Origin: Bradyrhizobium sp. ISRA430
GTDB lineage: Bacteria; Pseudomonadota; Alphaproteobacteria; Rhizobiales; Xanthobacteraceae
Direction of reading: 5' to 3'
NCBI RefSeq assembly: GCF_029909975.1
Contig: NZ_CP094516.1
Coordinates: 6,922,501-6,986,500, forward strand
Length of the DNA: 64,000 nt
Shown: positions 46,624 to 55,921 of the stretch, piece by piece
Numbering within the stretch: the stretch's first letter is position 1
Layout: every line of letters starts with the position of its first letter
Program-made: the position numbers and the translations under genes
Notes under the pieces: model-generated
The model's input: the letters and a program-made list of their open reading frames with translations, nothing else
Databases searched by the model: none
What the model was told of the DNA's origin: nothing

Positions 46624-48348
46624 ATGTCGCAGGGTCGCCTCCAGCCTGTCCCGCAGCAGCCGGACCTCCTCACGGTCGATTCGCTGCGTGTTTCCTTCGG
46701 TCGCGGCATCGACGAGAAAGCGGTTGTGCGCAGTATATCCTTCTCCCTCCAACCGGGACGGTGTCTTGCGATTGTCGGTGAATCCGGCTCGGGCAAGAGC
46801 GTGACTGCGCGGGCTCTCATAGGCCTCGCTGGTCGCTACGCCAATGTTCATGCACGCCAGCTAAGCTTCGACGGGACGGACCTGATGGGTCTTAACGATC
46901 GTGCCTGGCGGCGCATCCGCGGCAACGAGATTGGCTTTGTATTTCAGGATGCACTCGTCTCACTTGACCCGCTTCGCCGGATCGGCAAAGAGATTGGTGA
47001 AGGCTTGCTCCTCCACGGCGCGGTATCATCACGCGAGGAGCTCGCGCAGCGCGTCATTGCTCTCCTTAAGCTCGTCGGTGTCCCTGACCCCGAGACCAAG
47101 GCCGAGCAGCTGCCGCATCAATTATCCGGCGGCCAGCGTCAACGGGCTCTCATCGCGTCGGCACTTGCGCTCGATCCCCGCATCCTGATCGCCGACGAGC
47201 CGACGACCGCTCTCGATGTGACGGTGCAAGCTCATGTGCTGTCACTCCTTGAGGAGACCAAAACGAGGGGCAAGGCTCTGATCCTGATCAGTCACGATCT
47301 GGCGGTGGTCTCCCGCGTAGCGGATGAGATCCTCGTCATGCGAGGAGGCGAGGTCGTCGAACGCGGTAACGCCGTCCAGATATTCAAAGATCCGGGGCAC
47401 CCCTATACTAAGCAGCTGCTGGACGCCGTGCCATCAGGCCGGCCGCGCGGCTCACGCCTCTCACCATCGACTATTGTGCGTTCGCCTGCCCGGCAAACGC
47501 AGCCAGCCGTGCAATCGCCGCCGAAATCTTGTCCCATCCTGCTCGAAGCGACAAGTCTGGTGAAGCGCTTCAAGGGCCCGGATGGCACTTTACGGGCGGC
47601 TGTGGACGGCGTCTCCTTCGAACTGCGATCCGGCGAGACTTTGGGCATCGTAGGTGAGTCCGGATCAGGAAAGTCAACGATGGCGCGCATGGTCCTGGCG
47701 CTCGAGGAGCCTGATGAGGGAGCCGTTCAGTTTGCAGGCCGGCCTTGGACCACGCTCGCCGAGCGCGAACGGCGAGCTCGGCGGCGGTCGCTATCGATCA
47801 TTTACCAGGATCCTCTTGGCTCGTTTGATCCACGTTGGACGGTCGGACGCATCATATCGGACAGCCTTTCGAGCGACGTTGAGACACGGCGCAAGCGGCA
47901 GGAGCGTGTAATTGAGCTGCTCGATCTGGTTGGGCTATCCCAGGCCTTGCTCGACCGACGACCGCTCGAGCTCTCCGGCGGCCAGCGCCAGCGCGTTGCG
48001 ATCGCCCGCGCGATCGCACCAAATCCTGCGGTAATCGTCTGCGATGAGCCGGTTTCGGCGCTCGACGTATCGATCCAGGCCCAGGTCTTGGACCTGCTCT
48101 GCTATCTGAAGGACCACCTCGGCGTAAGTTATCTCTTCATCTCGCATGATCTCAGTGTTGTTCGTCACATCAGCGATCGCGTCATAGTTATGCGCCGGGG
48201 GAGAATCGTCGATAGTGGCGCCACTGAAGAGATATTTCGCAATCCACAGTCTGAATATACCAAGAGCCTTATCGCCGCCATGCCGCGTCTTGTGCGCGAC
48301 CACCAGATAGATCATTCAGCTACGATCCTCGAAGAAGGCATCGCATGA
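46624..48348 (+). CDS. ABC transporter ATPase, fused DppD-DppF
   Basis: 574 residues holding two complete ATPase domains. Each has a Walker A (GESGSGKSVTARALIG near 53; GESGSGKSTMARMVL near 345), a signature (LSGGQRQRALIAS; LSGGQRQRVAIAR) and a Walker B (DEPTTALDV; DEPVSALDV). It provides energy for the two permeases. It begins directly after the DppC stop. The single-chain form is common in this transporter group. Last gene of the monooxygenase operon; a palindromic repeat follows 170 bases later and may end transcription. Confidence 0.93.
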   Translation: MSQGRLQPVPQQPDLLTVDSLRVSFGRGIDEKAVVRSISFSLQPGRCLAIVGESGSGKSVTARALIGLAGRYANVHARQLSFDGTDLMGLNDRAWRRIRGNEIGFVFQDALVSLDPLRRIGKEIGEGLLLHGAVSSREELAQRVIALLKLVGVPDPETKAEQLPHQLSGGQRQRALIASALALDPRILIADEPTTALDVTVQAHVLSLLEETKTRGKALILISHDLAVVSRVADEILVMRGGEVVERGNAVQIFKDPGHPYTKQLLDAVPSGRPRGSRLSPSTIVRSPARQTQPAVQSPPKSCPILLEATSLVKRFKGPDGTLRAAVDGVSFELRSGETLGIVGESGSGKSTMARMVLALEEPDEGAVQFAGRPWTTLAERERRARRRSLSIIYQDPLGSFDPRWTVGRIISDSLSSDVETRRKRQERVIELLDLVGLSQALLDRRPLELSGGQRQRVAIARAIAPNPAVIVCDEPVSALDVSIQAQVLDLLCYLKDHLGVSYLFISHDLSVVRHISDRVIVMRRGRIVDSGATEEIFRNPQSEYTKSLIAAMPRLVRDHQIDHSATILEEGIA

Positions 48349-48517
48349 ATGCCTTCGAATTCGATGCTTTATCATAAAATTGTCTATCTCCGATCGCGGG
48401 GGCATTCGCCTTTGCGCACCGAGTTGGTCACGATTGCGGGCTCGTTCATCGCTCGAGCCTGGACAGTCTCTGGCACGGGTTCCCACTAGATGGACCGGTC
48501 GGCGCGCGGAGCAGGGC

Positions 48518-48620
48518 TAAAGCGCGATGAGATTGGAATGAATCGTCATCGCGCTTTAGGTTGTTGTTTAAGCATGATCTTTTCGGAAAACCGCTTCGCA
48601 CTTTTCCGGATCATGCTTTA
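48518..48620. repeat. Palindromic intergenic repeat element
   Basis: Two hairpins side by side: TAAAGCGCGATGA pairs with TCATCGCGCTTTA, and AAGCATGATC...CGGAAAA pairs with TTTTCCGGATCATGCTT. This is a small dispersed element common between genes in Bradyrhizobium and relatives. It lies after the ABC operon and before the third NifA promoter. Confidence 0.8.
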
Positions 48621-48794
48621 GCCGAGTTCGAACACTCGCTAACCCTGAGGTCGGCGATCCGCAAATGTCGGATTGCCATCGATTGCGTGCCCGCAAGGAG
48701 GGGCGGCTCTTGCGCTCCTGCAAACGAGCTCGCAATCTTCGCTTTCACGATAGCCTTGCGATCATGGTGCGGTCCCTGACAACGAGAGCGTGTT

Positions 48795-48810
48795 TGTCAG
48801 GTTCAAAACA
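48795..48810 (+). promoter_or_regulatory. NifA upstream activator site, third unit
   Basis: TGTCAGGTTCAAAACA is TGT-N10-ACA, related to the two T6SS sites. In this site and the tagH site the ACA is followed within a few bases by GGCGTCA. It is 60 bases before the sigma-54 promoter at 48870. Confidence 0.8.
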
Positions 48811-48869
48811 TTCGGCGTCAATATCGATTTCATGACGCCTATTCAGCCCTTAATTGCGACTGATGCGGC

Positions 48870-48885
48870 TGGCACGGTCATTGCT
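48870..48885 (+). promoter_or_regulatory. Sigma-54 promoter, third unit
   Basis: TGGCACGGTCATTGCT matches the consensus fully. It is 460 bases before the pentapeptide-repeat gene at 49346. The long leader resembles those of tagH and vgrG in layout. Confidence 0.85.
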
Positions 48886-49010
48886 ATCGGAAATGAGGTA
48901 ACGCCGAGTAGGGGCTGACTTCAGCCCTGTGAACGATCACTTTTCCGCCCGGAAGCCGTGGGTCCATTCTGAAAAAGGAGCAAGACCTTGAAATTTTCGC
49001 GCTCGGTTTG

Positions 49011-49160
49011 ATGGAGAGCGATTTGGATTTGCCTATAAGAGCCGACGAGACAAACCGCAACTTCTGGACATATCGGTACTGTCAAACGACCGTTGCGTTG
49101 TCAGAGTTGCGGGGCTCGGTGAACAATCTCAGCGAGCGGCACTGGGGGGCGCATGACTAG
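49011..49160 (+). CDS. Hypothetical short open frame in the leader
   Basis: A 49-codon frame from ATG 49011 with protein-like composition (MESDLDLPIRADETNRN, then ALSELRGSVNNLSERHWG). The frame is open for about 35 codons before the ATG but lacks another ATG, GTG or TTG that has a ribosome site. It could be a real small gene under the sigma-54 promoter or the end of a lost gene. No family recognised. Confidence 0.25.
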   Translation: MESDLDLPIRADETNRNFWTYRYCQTTVALSELRGSVNNLSERHWGAHD

Positions 49161-49345
49161 AATTCGGCTGACGTGCTCAACTGTGCCAGCTGCGAAGGTC
49201 ACCGACTCAATAGGCGCCTCATCGACGCATCGTGTCGCCATTTCGCCGACGAGTTCGCCACAGGTCGCATAGCGTACCTCCAAGGCGGAGCAAAAAGAGG
49301 TCAATAACAGGCCCCCCGTAATCCGGGCAATACGGAATCGTCGTC

Positions 49346-50827
49346 ATGTCGCAAACGATCGGCGCTGATAGCAAGTGCACCGCGAATGAAGGGGCAGAGC
49401 ACTGGTCAGATCCGAAACACAATCTTTTATCAGATGGCGACTTTGTTCGGTACTGGAGCCGAGCTGCCGATCGGCTGCGCGCGGTGGCCGCCGTCGGGAG
49501 GCGAACCCAAGAGGCGATCAGAAGGACCGGGATTGGCTTGCAGCTATCCTCCGAGAACTTTAACGGTCACGACCTGTCAGATTTCCCGTTGCGACGCTGT
49601 ACTCTCAATCGTGCGCAGCTCTACGGAGCAAAGTTGGATCGGGCAGACCTTTCTGGGGCGAATCTTATCTGTCCGGGGCTAGAAAGGGCAAGTTTCCGCG
49701 GGGCCAAGCTCGATTTTGCGTATATGCATGCGATTGCAGCGCAGGTCTGCAACTTCGATGATGCCAGTCTGCGCAATGTAATTGATGCAACAGGCAGCCT
49801 GTTTCACGGTTGCAGCATGAAAAGGACACGCTTTGATAACGCCATGCTCAGCGGGCTTCTCGCTTACCAATGCGACGCGAGTGGTGCTGTATTCGATGGC
49901 GCGGAGCTACAGGGTTCGACCATCAATGAATGTTTCCTTCCTTCCGCTTCCTTCCGCTTTGCCAAGCTGAGCCAACTCACGATCACGAAAGCACATCTGG
50001 CGTCTTGCTCGTTCTTCCAGTCAAAGGGGAACTGTTTATCGATTGTGCGTCCCACCTCGGTCGATGGTCTTGTCCTGGAAGGCGCTCATCTTCCGTATCT
50101 GAGACTCTCAAAGGTAAGCGGCCGCATTGCAGCGAGAGCCATGAGCGCACCATATGCTGATATTCACTTGTCAAATCTTCCAAATGCGGAGCTTGAGCAG
50201 GTAGACCTGACCGAGGCGCGGCTTTTGTCCGTAAGCTTGTCCAACGCAAACCTCGTCGGTGCCGTGCTCAACGGTGCATCCATTCATTCCTGCCAGCTCG
50301 ATGGAGCGAACCTGTCTCTGGCATCAGGCGAATGCATTTCGATAACAGAGAGCACCATGCGAGCAGCCAAATTATCGGGCTTTCGTGGCCGCTGTGCCTT
50401 TGTGCGCGACTGCGACCTCGAGCATGCGGACTTATCCCAGGCTTACCTCTACAGGTCGATGATCACCGGTGATCCCCCGCAATCAATGGCACTGCATGAG
50501 GCAAATCTCGAAGGATCGAATCTCGTTCAGGCATATCTCGCCGCAGGAATGACGAGAACCAATCTGGAGGCAACGCGGGCCGCGTACGTTCGCATGAACC
50601 AATCGTCCTTGCGCGAGGCGAACCTGAGTGGGATGTCGCCGTTCCAGGCCAGCTTCGTAAAGGCGGACTTTTCGGGCGCTAAGATAACCACATTCGAGCC
50701 ACCGTTCTTTGCAGACCGATGCCCGGGCCTACAGGCCGCTCTGAAGGGGGATGAGCCACGCGAGCCATCAAGCTATCTAACTGAATTCTCATCGTTGATC
50801 AGACGGGGGCGAGAAGGGTCCACCTGA
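49346..50827 (+). CDS. Pentapeptide-repeat protein, NifA/sigma-54 unit
   Basis: 493 residues: an N-terminal non-repeat part of about 65 residues, then A(N/D)LXX-type repeats over the rest (AQLYGAKLDRADLSGANL, ANLVGAVLNGASIHSCQLDGANL, SLREANLSGMSPFQASFVKADFSGAKI), folding as a beta-helix. No signal peptide or membrane segment. It is the first clear gene behind a NifA site and sigma-54 promoter. About 200 bases separate it from the PanC-like gene. Different in length and N-terminus from the two pentapeptide proteins of the T6SS tip operon. Function unknown. Confidence 0.75.
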   Translation: MSQTIGADSKCTANEGAEHWSDPKHNLLSDGDFVRYWSRAADRLRAVAAVGRRTQEAIRRTGIGLQLSSENFNGHDLSDFPLRRCTLNRAQLYGAKLDRADLSGANLICPGLERASFRGAKLDFAYMHAIAAQVCNFDDASLRNVIDATGSLFHGCSMKRTRFDNAMLSGLLAYQCDASGAVFDGAELQGSTINECFLPSASFRFAKLSQLTITKAHLASCSFFQSKGNCLSIVRPTSVDGLVLEGAHLPYLRLSKVSGRIAARAMSAPYADIHLSNLPNAELEQVDLTEARLLSVSLSNANLVGAVLNGASIHSCQLDGANLSLASGECISITESTMRAAKLSGFRGRCAFVRDCDLEHADLSQAYLYRSMITGDPPQSMALHEANLEGSNLVQAYLAAGMTRTNLEATRAAYVRMNQSSLREANLSGMSPFQASFVKADFSGAKITTFEPPFFADRCPGLQAALKGDEPREPSSYLTEFSSLIRRGREGST

Positions 50828-51032
50828 CTGCTTCGGAGACTGCAAAATAGAAGGGAATGCAGTGTCGGTGAGCTTAGGACAGGTCTGGGCGGTCGTCCGA
50901 GCTGTGAGCGAGCGCTAAAGCGCTATGGGGCTCGTTGGCATTGCCGGCGGATACGAGAGGCAGGGCAGACCTTCTGCGCGATACGACCGATCAGATCGCT
51001 CTTTTGGCGTTCAAAGAGACTGGAGTAGGAAA

Positions 51033-51914
51033 ATGCATCTGGCATGTCTTTCCGCAGGTAAAGCGTTCATCCGGGAGGTGGCGAGAACAGGGCAGACGAT
51101 CGGGACGGTACATACTCTCGGCGCCCTGCATCTTGGGCATGCAGAACTGATCAGAAGGGCGGCATCGGAGAATGACGTCGCGATCGTCACAGTCTACCCG
51201 AACAAGATCCAGCTTAGACCAGGTGGGAGCTACGATTTCAATTTGGACGAGGACATTGGACTTGCATTGCGTTCGGGAGCAACTGCCGTAATTTCCTCCA
51301 ACGACACCGAAATGTTCCCGCCTGGCTATCGAACCTTTGTATCGCAAGGCGACTGTGATTTGCGTTTAGGGGGCCGTGATGCGTATTTGAAGGAAGCCGT
51401 TACCGGGGCAGTCCGCTGGATCTGCTATGCTAGGCCAACTCGCAGCTACTTCGGCCTGAAAGATATCGGTCAGGCGATCCTGGTGAAGCGCGCCGTCGCA
51501 GACCTCCTTCTGGATTGCGAGATAAGGTTTGTGCCGACGGTGAGATACAAGAATGGAGTGCCCATTTCGTCGCGCTTGAGGCGATTTAGCCGTTCCGAGC
51601 TTGATGAGCTGTCGTGTCTTTTCACAGCACTCAACCATTCGAGGAAAGAGATCGCCCAAGGGTTATCTACCGTCAAGGATCTGGTCGCGTCGGCTACATC
51701 TCAGATCAAGTTCCGACACTTTAAGCTCGATTTTGTTCGAATCGTCGGCGCTGACAACTTCGAAGACCTGGAGCAAGTCAAGCTCCCTTTCATCATTTTT
51801 GGAGCGGCAACGGCTCATGGTCTCAGGATCTTCGATAATATCTACGTTCCAGATCAGGATACTCTCGTGAAGGGTCCTTCGGATATCTGGATCGATCTGC
51901 CTGAACAGTCCTAG
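51033..51914 (+). CDS. Divergent PanC-like ligase (pantoate-beta-alanine ligase family)
   Basis: PanC makes an adenylate of pantoate and joins it to beta-alanine. Here the frame opens at 50925, but ATG 51033 after GAGTAGGAAA gives the family start (293 residues). The nucleotide motif is present as THTLGALHLGHAELI-like (HxGH kept; the usual VPTMGALH is TVHTLGALH). AYFGEKD is SYFGLKD, and the SSRN motif is SSRL. The NPxQF element is changed to NKIQL, and the YPR motif is missing. The fold is therefore kept but several substrate-site residues differ. It may make a different amide in a pathway with the nearby P450. IS66 begins 15 bases after its stop. Confidence 0.75.
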   Translation: MHLACLSAGKAFIREVARTGQTIGTVHTLGALHLGHAELIRRAASENDVAIVTVYPNKIQLRPGGSYDFNLDEDIGLALRSGATAVISSNDTEMFPPGYRTFVSQGDCDLRLGGRDAYLKEAVTGAVRWICYARPTRSYFGLKDIGQAILVKRAVADLLLDCEIRFVPTVRYKNGVPISSRLRRFSRSELDELSCLFTALNHSRKEIAQGLSTVKDLVASATSQIKFRHFKLDFVRIVGADNFEDLEQVKLPFIIFGAATAHGLRIFDNIYVPDQDTLVKGPSDIWIDLPEQS

Positions 51915-52013
51915 CCAGACGATTAATCGTAACCGGCATGAGGCCCCCACCTAGCCACCCCTCGGCTTGCGCGCGATACAGCCTGGCATGAGCTGATCGG
52001 TGGAGGTGGAACG

Positions 52014-52475
52014 ATGGCAAATGCCATGCTTGATGCCAGGCAGGAAGATGACTCCTATCGTCGCGTCGAGGTGATCACTGGGGAGCGCCGACGGCGTCGG
52101 TGGACGGGCGAGGAGAAGGCCCGGATCGTGGCGGAGAGCTTTGGGGAGGGTGCGAACATCTCCGAGGTTGCGCGGCGCAATGGCGTTTCGCGCGGGCTGC
52201 TTACGGTGTGGCGACGCCAAGTTGCGGCGGCGGTGGTGGGCAAGGCGCCGAACTTCGTGCCAATCCAAATTGATGCCGAGAGCGGTAGCGGGACAGCCAG
52301 CGAGCCCGAGCGTATTTCGCGGCTACAGACGAAGCCTTTGGAGATCGCCGCGCCGCCGGCCAAGGTTTGCGGGGTTGTCGAGATCGAGGTGAACGGGGCG
52401 CGCATCCGGGTCGAGCCGGGCGTGGAGCTGGCGACGCTGTCGACCGTGCTGGCGGCGCTTCGGGGCGTCCGGTGA
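52014..52475 (+). CDS. tnpA: IS66 accessory protein TnpA
   Basis: 153 residues with the IS66 helix-turn-helix near 20-70 (RRRRWTGEEKARIVAESFGEGANISEVARRNGVSRGLLTVWRRQ). The stop overlaps the tnpB start by four bases (GTGA), the usual IS66 coupling. Confidence 0.92.
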   Translation: MANAMLDARQEDDSYRRVEVITGERRRRRWTGEEKARIVAESFGEGANISEVARRNGVSRGLLTVWRRQVAAAVVGKAPNFVPIQIDAESGSGTASEPERISRLQTKPLEIAAPPAKVCGVVEIEVNGARIRVEPGVELATLSTVLAALRGVR

Positions 52476-52825
52476 TTGCGCTACGCTCTGACCTCAAGGT
52501 GGTGCTGGCGACACAGCCGGTCGATTTCCGCAAGTCGGTGCATACGCTGTCGGCACTGGTGAGCGAAGCGCTGCGTGCGAACCCGTATTGTGGCGACGTC
52601 TTCGTGTTCCGCAGCAAACGCATGGACAGAGTGAAGCTTCTGGCGTGGGACGGCAGCGGCATGGTGCTGGTGACGAAGTGGTTGCACCAAGGGCACTTCA
52701 CCTGGCCGCCGATCCGCGACGGCGTGGTGCATCTAAGTGCGACGCAGCTCGCGATGCTGCTCGACGGACTCGAGTGGACGCGCGTCTCTCCCAAGCCTGT
52801 GAAGCAGCCGGCCGTTGTCGGCTGA
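52472..52825 (+). CDS. tnpB: IS66 accessory protein TnpB
   Basis: 117 residues, GTG start overlapping tnpA. It contains the diagnostic VDFRKSVHTLSALV, DVFVFRSKRMDRVKLLAWDGSGMVLVTKWL and FTWPP segments. Complete and of normal length. Confidence 0.95.
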   Translation: MIALRSDLKVVLATQPVDFRKSVHTLSALVSEALRANPYCGDVFVFRSKRMDRVKLLAWDGSGMVLVTKWLHQGHFTWPPIRDGVVHLSATQLAMLLDGLEWTRVSPKPVKQPAVVG

Positions 52826-52860
52826 GAGGAGAGGATTTCGCTGGAGCCTCTGGCGCGCGC

Positions 52861-53847
52861 ATGTATCGTCTGGTCATGGCGATTCGTCCCGACGCTCTCC
52901 CGACCGATCCGTCAGCTCTGACCGAGATGGTGCTCGCGCTTGACGCCGAGAACGAGAAGCTGCGCGTAGCAATGCAGACGCTCAAGGAGATGATCTTCGG
53001 GAAGCGCTCGGAGCGGCTTGCGGTGCTCGTCGACGAACAGCTTGCGCTCGAGCTGGGCGATCTTGAGGCCGACGCGAGGCTGTGTGCGCCCGCCAACGAC
53101 GATGTGGCTGTGGCGAAGCCATCCGGCAAACCGCGCAAGAAGGCGCGCCGCAACATCGGCGCGCTGCCCAAGCACCTGCCGCGCTGTGAGCAGGTGCTGG
53201 AGCCGGAGGCGACCGCCTGCCCGTGCTGCCAGGGCCAGCTCCACAAGATCGGCGAGGACGTCAGCGAGGTGCTGGACGTGATCCCGGCGATCCTGCGGGT
53301 GCTGCGGACGATCCGTCCCAAATATGGCTGCCGCAGCTGCACCGATGGTGTGGTCCAGGTGAAGGCGTTGCCACGCCTGATCGAGAGCGGCATGGCCTCG
53401 ACCGCACTCGTGAGCCACGTGGTGGTCTCGAAGTTCGCCTGGTATCTGCCGCTGTACCGACAGGTGCAAATCCTGGCCGGCCAGGGTGTCCATCTCGACC
53501 GGGCGACGCTCGCCGGTTGGGTGAAGCGTGCAGCCTGGTGGCTCAAGAGCCTTTATGAGCTCCAGCTGCGCGCGATCCAGGCCGCGCCGCGCCTGTTCTG
53601 CGACGAGACGCCGATGCCGGTGCTCGATCCCGGACGACATCGCACCCGCATCTGCCAGTTCTGGGCGCATGCGATGGATGACCGGCCATGGGGCGGCCCC
53701 TCGCCGCCGGCGGTCGCCTACGTGTTCGCCGGATTAATCATCCATGACCTTGAGAAAGCTATCCGTTCCGGCCGTATCCCAAGGCGAGGGTTACCGTATG
53801 AAGGTGTACTCGGCTTGATGTTGCCTCCAGCGCATAGCCATCTCTAA
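52861..53847 (+). pseudogene. tnpC: IS66 transposase TnpC, truncated
   Basis: From ATG 52861 the frame gives the leucine-zipper start (LTEMVLALDAENEKLRVAMQTLKEMIFGKRSERL), the CPCCQG and YGCRSC zinc site, and the first catalytic Asp region (LFCDETPMPVLDPG). It then breaks at AYVFAGL, where intact copies continue into PGRGAEH and the rest of the DDE core. The last 35 codons come from unrelated DNA. Inactive. Confidence 0.88.
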
Positions 53848-54047
53848 CCAGCGCTGAGAGCTCTCACTGATCCCTGAGTAGATCGACTTGGAAAGTCAAT
53901 GCGATCCTTACTGCCCGACATGGTAGGGCGAGGCTAGCTGCACTGTGAGGTAGCCTGGTCGAGCGGCCCGTCGCAGCCAAGCGCTGCGGCAGCTTGAAGC
54001 GATGAATCGCGCCACACCGTAAACTCGCGAGAGCAGAATCTGCAGAG

Positions 54048-55295
54048 ATGATCATGACAAGGCGATCGGAAGATTATAGGGCTGAGGATTCGTGTGTTAT
54101 CCCGCTGAGCAAGCTGGATGTAAGCGAGGGCAAGCGCTTTCAAGACGACAGCATCTGGGCTTGCTTTGAGCGGTTGCGAAAGGAAGATCCCGTTCACTAC
54201 TGTCAAGACAGCGCTCATGGTCCATATTGGTCCGTAACGAAATACCGGGATATCGTAGCCGTAGACACAAACCACAAAGCGTTCTCGTCAGAAGAAGGTG
54301 TCACTATTGTCGACGTGCCTGGCGAGCACTGGACCCCGAGTTTCATCAAGATGGGGCCTCCAAAGCACGCCGAGCAGCGCAATACCGTGAGCCCGATCGT
54401 CGGACCGGAAAGCTTGACGAAGCTCGAAAGCTTGATCCGGTCTCGGGTCAGGGCGATTCTCGCGGGCTTGCCGCGCAATGAGGCCTTCAACTGGGTGGAC
54501 ATGGTGTCCATAGAGTTGACGACGCAAATGCTCGCCACGCTGTTCGACTTCCCATTTGAGGATCGGCGACTGCTGACCTATTGGTCAGACGTCGCTGTTA
54601 CAGCTCCGAAAGCAGGCCATGCAATCGACAGCTGGGACAAGCGAAGCACCATCTTGTCCGAGTGCCTGGACTATTTCACCCGGCTTTGGAACGAGCGCAT
54701 CAAAGCCGAGCCGCGCCTCGACCTGATTTCCCTGATGGCGCATTCGCCCGCCACACGGCAGATGGAGCCGAGCGAGTTTCTCGGAAATCTGATTCTGCTG
54801 ATCGTTGGGGGAAACGACACCACGCGCAACTCAATTACCGGCGGCCTCCTGTTCATGAGTCAGTACCCCTCCGAGCTGCGAAAGCTAATTGACAATCCCA
54901 AGCTGATCTCAAGCGCCGTGCACGAGATCATTCGGTACCAGACGCCAATTGCACATATGCGCCGTACCGCCGCGATCGACAGCATCGTAGGCGGAAAACA
55001 GATCAGGAAAGGCGACAAGGTCGTCATGTGGTACATCTCCGGTAACAGGGACGAAGAGATCATTGAGAATGCCAACAATTTCGTGATAGATCGCAAGAAT
55101 GTGAGGCAGCATCTCTCGTTTGGATTCGGCATCCATCGCTGTCTTGGTCGACATCTTGCGCAGCTGCAGTTGAGAGTCCTCTGGGAAGAGATTTTGTCTG
55201 CGGAATTGTGGTTCGAGATTGTCGGCGAACCCGAGCGGATTGCATCTAACTTCGTGCACGGCTATTCCGCTCTCCCCGTGCGGATTGCAGCCTAG
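54048..55295 (+). CDS. Cytochrome P450
   Basis: A 415-residue soluble bacterial P450. It shows the I-helix GGNDTTRN (about 245), the ExxR pair in VHEIIRY (about 287) and the haem loop FGFGIHRCLGRHLAQLQL with the axial Cys near 363. No membrane anchor, so cytoplasmic and dependent on a ferredoxin, which is not in the window. P450 genes of rhizobial symbiosis islands (CYP112/114/117 and CYP127 groups) act in gibberellin or unknown terpenoid pathways; I cannot assign a CYP family by eye. It follows IS66 debris by 200 bases. I could find no promoter, so it may have been read from the NifA promoter before the insertion. Confidence 0.93.
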   Translation: MIMTRRSEDYRAEDSCVIPLSKLDVSEGKRFQDDSIWACFERLRKEDPVHYCQDSAHGPYWSVTKYRDIVAVDTNHKAFSSEEGVTIVDVPGEHWTPSFIKMGPPKHAEQRNTVSPIVGPESLTKLESLIRSRVRAILAGLPRNEAFNWVDMVSIELTTQMLATLFDFPFEDRRLLTYWSDVAVTAPKAGHAIDSWDKRSTILSECLDYFTRLWNERIKAEPRLDLISLMAHSPATRQMEPSEFLGNLILLIVGGNDTTRNSITGGLLFMSQYPSELRKLIDNPKLISSAVHEIIRYQTPIAHMRRTAAIDSIVGGKQIRKGDKVVMWYISGNRDEEIIENANNFVIDRKNVRQHLSFGFGIHRCLGRHLAQLQLRVLWEEILSAELWFEIVGEPERIASNFVHGYSALPVRIAA

Positions 55296-55567
55296 GCCCA
55301 AATTGTTCGGCTCACGCAGGCGGCGGAGCGGGCTTGTCCTGAACCATCTTTGGTTTCTGCAAGCAGCGCAGCTGGGGTGATCGACGGGAAACAATGCTGC
55401 ATGTAGGAAGCCAATTGCCGGCCCGGCAGACGCTTGGAAGGACCTGCGAGAAGCGATAGGTGAGGCGCGCGTCTCGACTCGCGCTTGGCATGCCGAAAAT
55501 TGAAGCTCAACTGCTACTCCGATGCAGGTCTCTGGGCTGCCTTGAATAGCCGGAACCATAGAGGTCG

Positions 55568-55921
55568 ATGACCTTGATGTTGAAAATTGCAGCTATGGCA
55601 GCCATTTTCCTTGGAGAAGCGCTTTCGATATGCGCCGAGTTGATTGCCTCAAGGCAATTCGCAAAGACCGGTGGCGATCTGGCGATGCTTTGGCCGATGT
55701 TTCTCCTGGTATGCTCGGGTGGCATCCTCCTCGTTTTCGGATACGCACTGGGCTACATGCATCTGAAGAATATCTGGATCATTGTCGCGATATCGGTGGG
55801 AGCTATCCTGGTCGTAGAGCCGATACTCGCGGTTCTGCTCTTCAGAGACGTGCCGACCGCCGGTTCGCTGATTGGGCTGGTTCTCGGTGCGTTTGGTGTG
55901 CTCGCTGCCATAGTTCTGTGA
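55568..55921 (+). CDS. Small four-helix membrane protein, SMR/EamA-like
   Basis: 117 residues with four membrane segments (AAMAAIFLGEALSICAELI; LWPMFLLVCSGGILLVFGYALGY; IWIIVAISVGAILVVEPILAVLLF; GSLIGLVLGAFGVLAAIVL). The EPILAVLLFRDVPTAGSLIGLVLGAFGV end is typical of small multidrug-resistance or half-EamA transporters. It follows the P450 by 270 bases on the same strand and could export its product. The start may be 55568 or 55577. Confidence 0.7.
   Translation: MTLMLKIAAMAAIFLGEALSICAELIASRQFAKTGGDLAMLWPMFLLVCSGGILLVFGYALGYMHLKNIWIIVAISVGAILVVEPILAVLLFRDVPTAGSLIGLVLGAFGVLAAIVL

Larger units (their letters stand above)
51929..53735 (+). mobile_element. IS66-family insertion sequence, 3'-truncated
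   Basis: The left end is probably the GTAACCGGC at 51929, as IS66 ends start with GTAA. It carries tnpA, tnpB and a tnpC that loses its match after PAVAYVFA (about 53735), so half of the transposase and the right end are gone. It separates the PanC-like gene from the P450 gene, which may once have been one operon. Confidence 0.85.
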
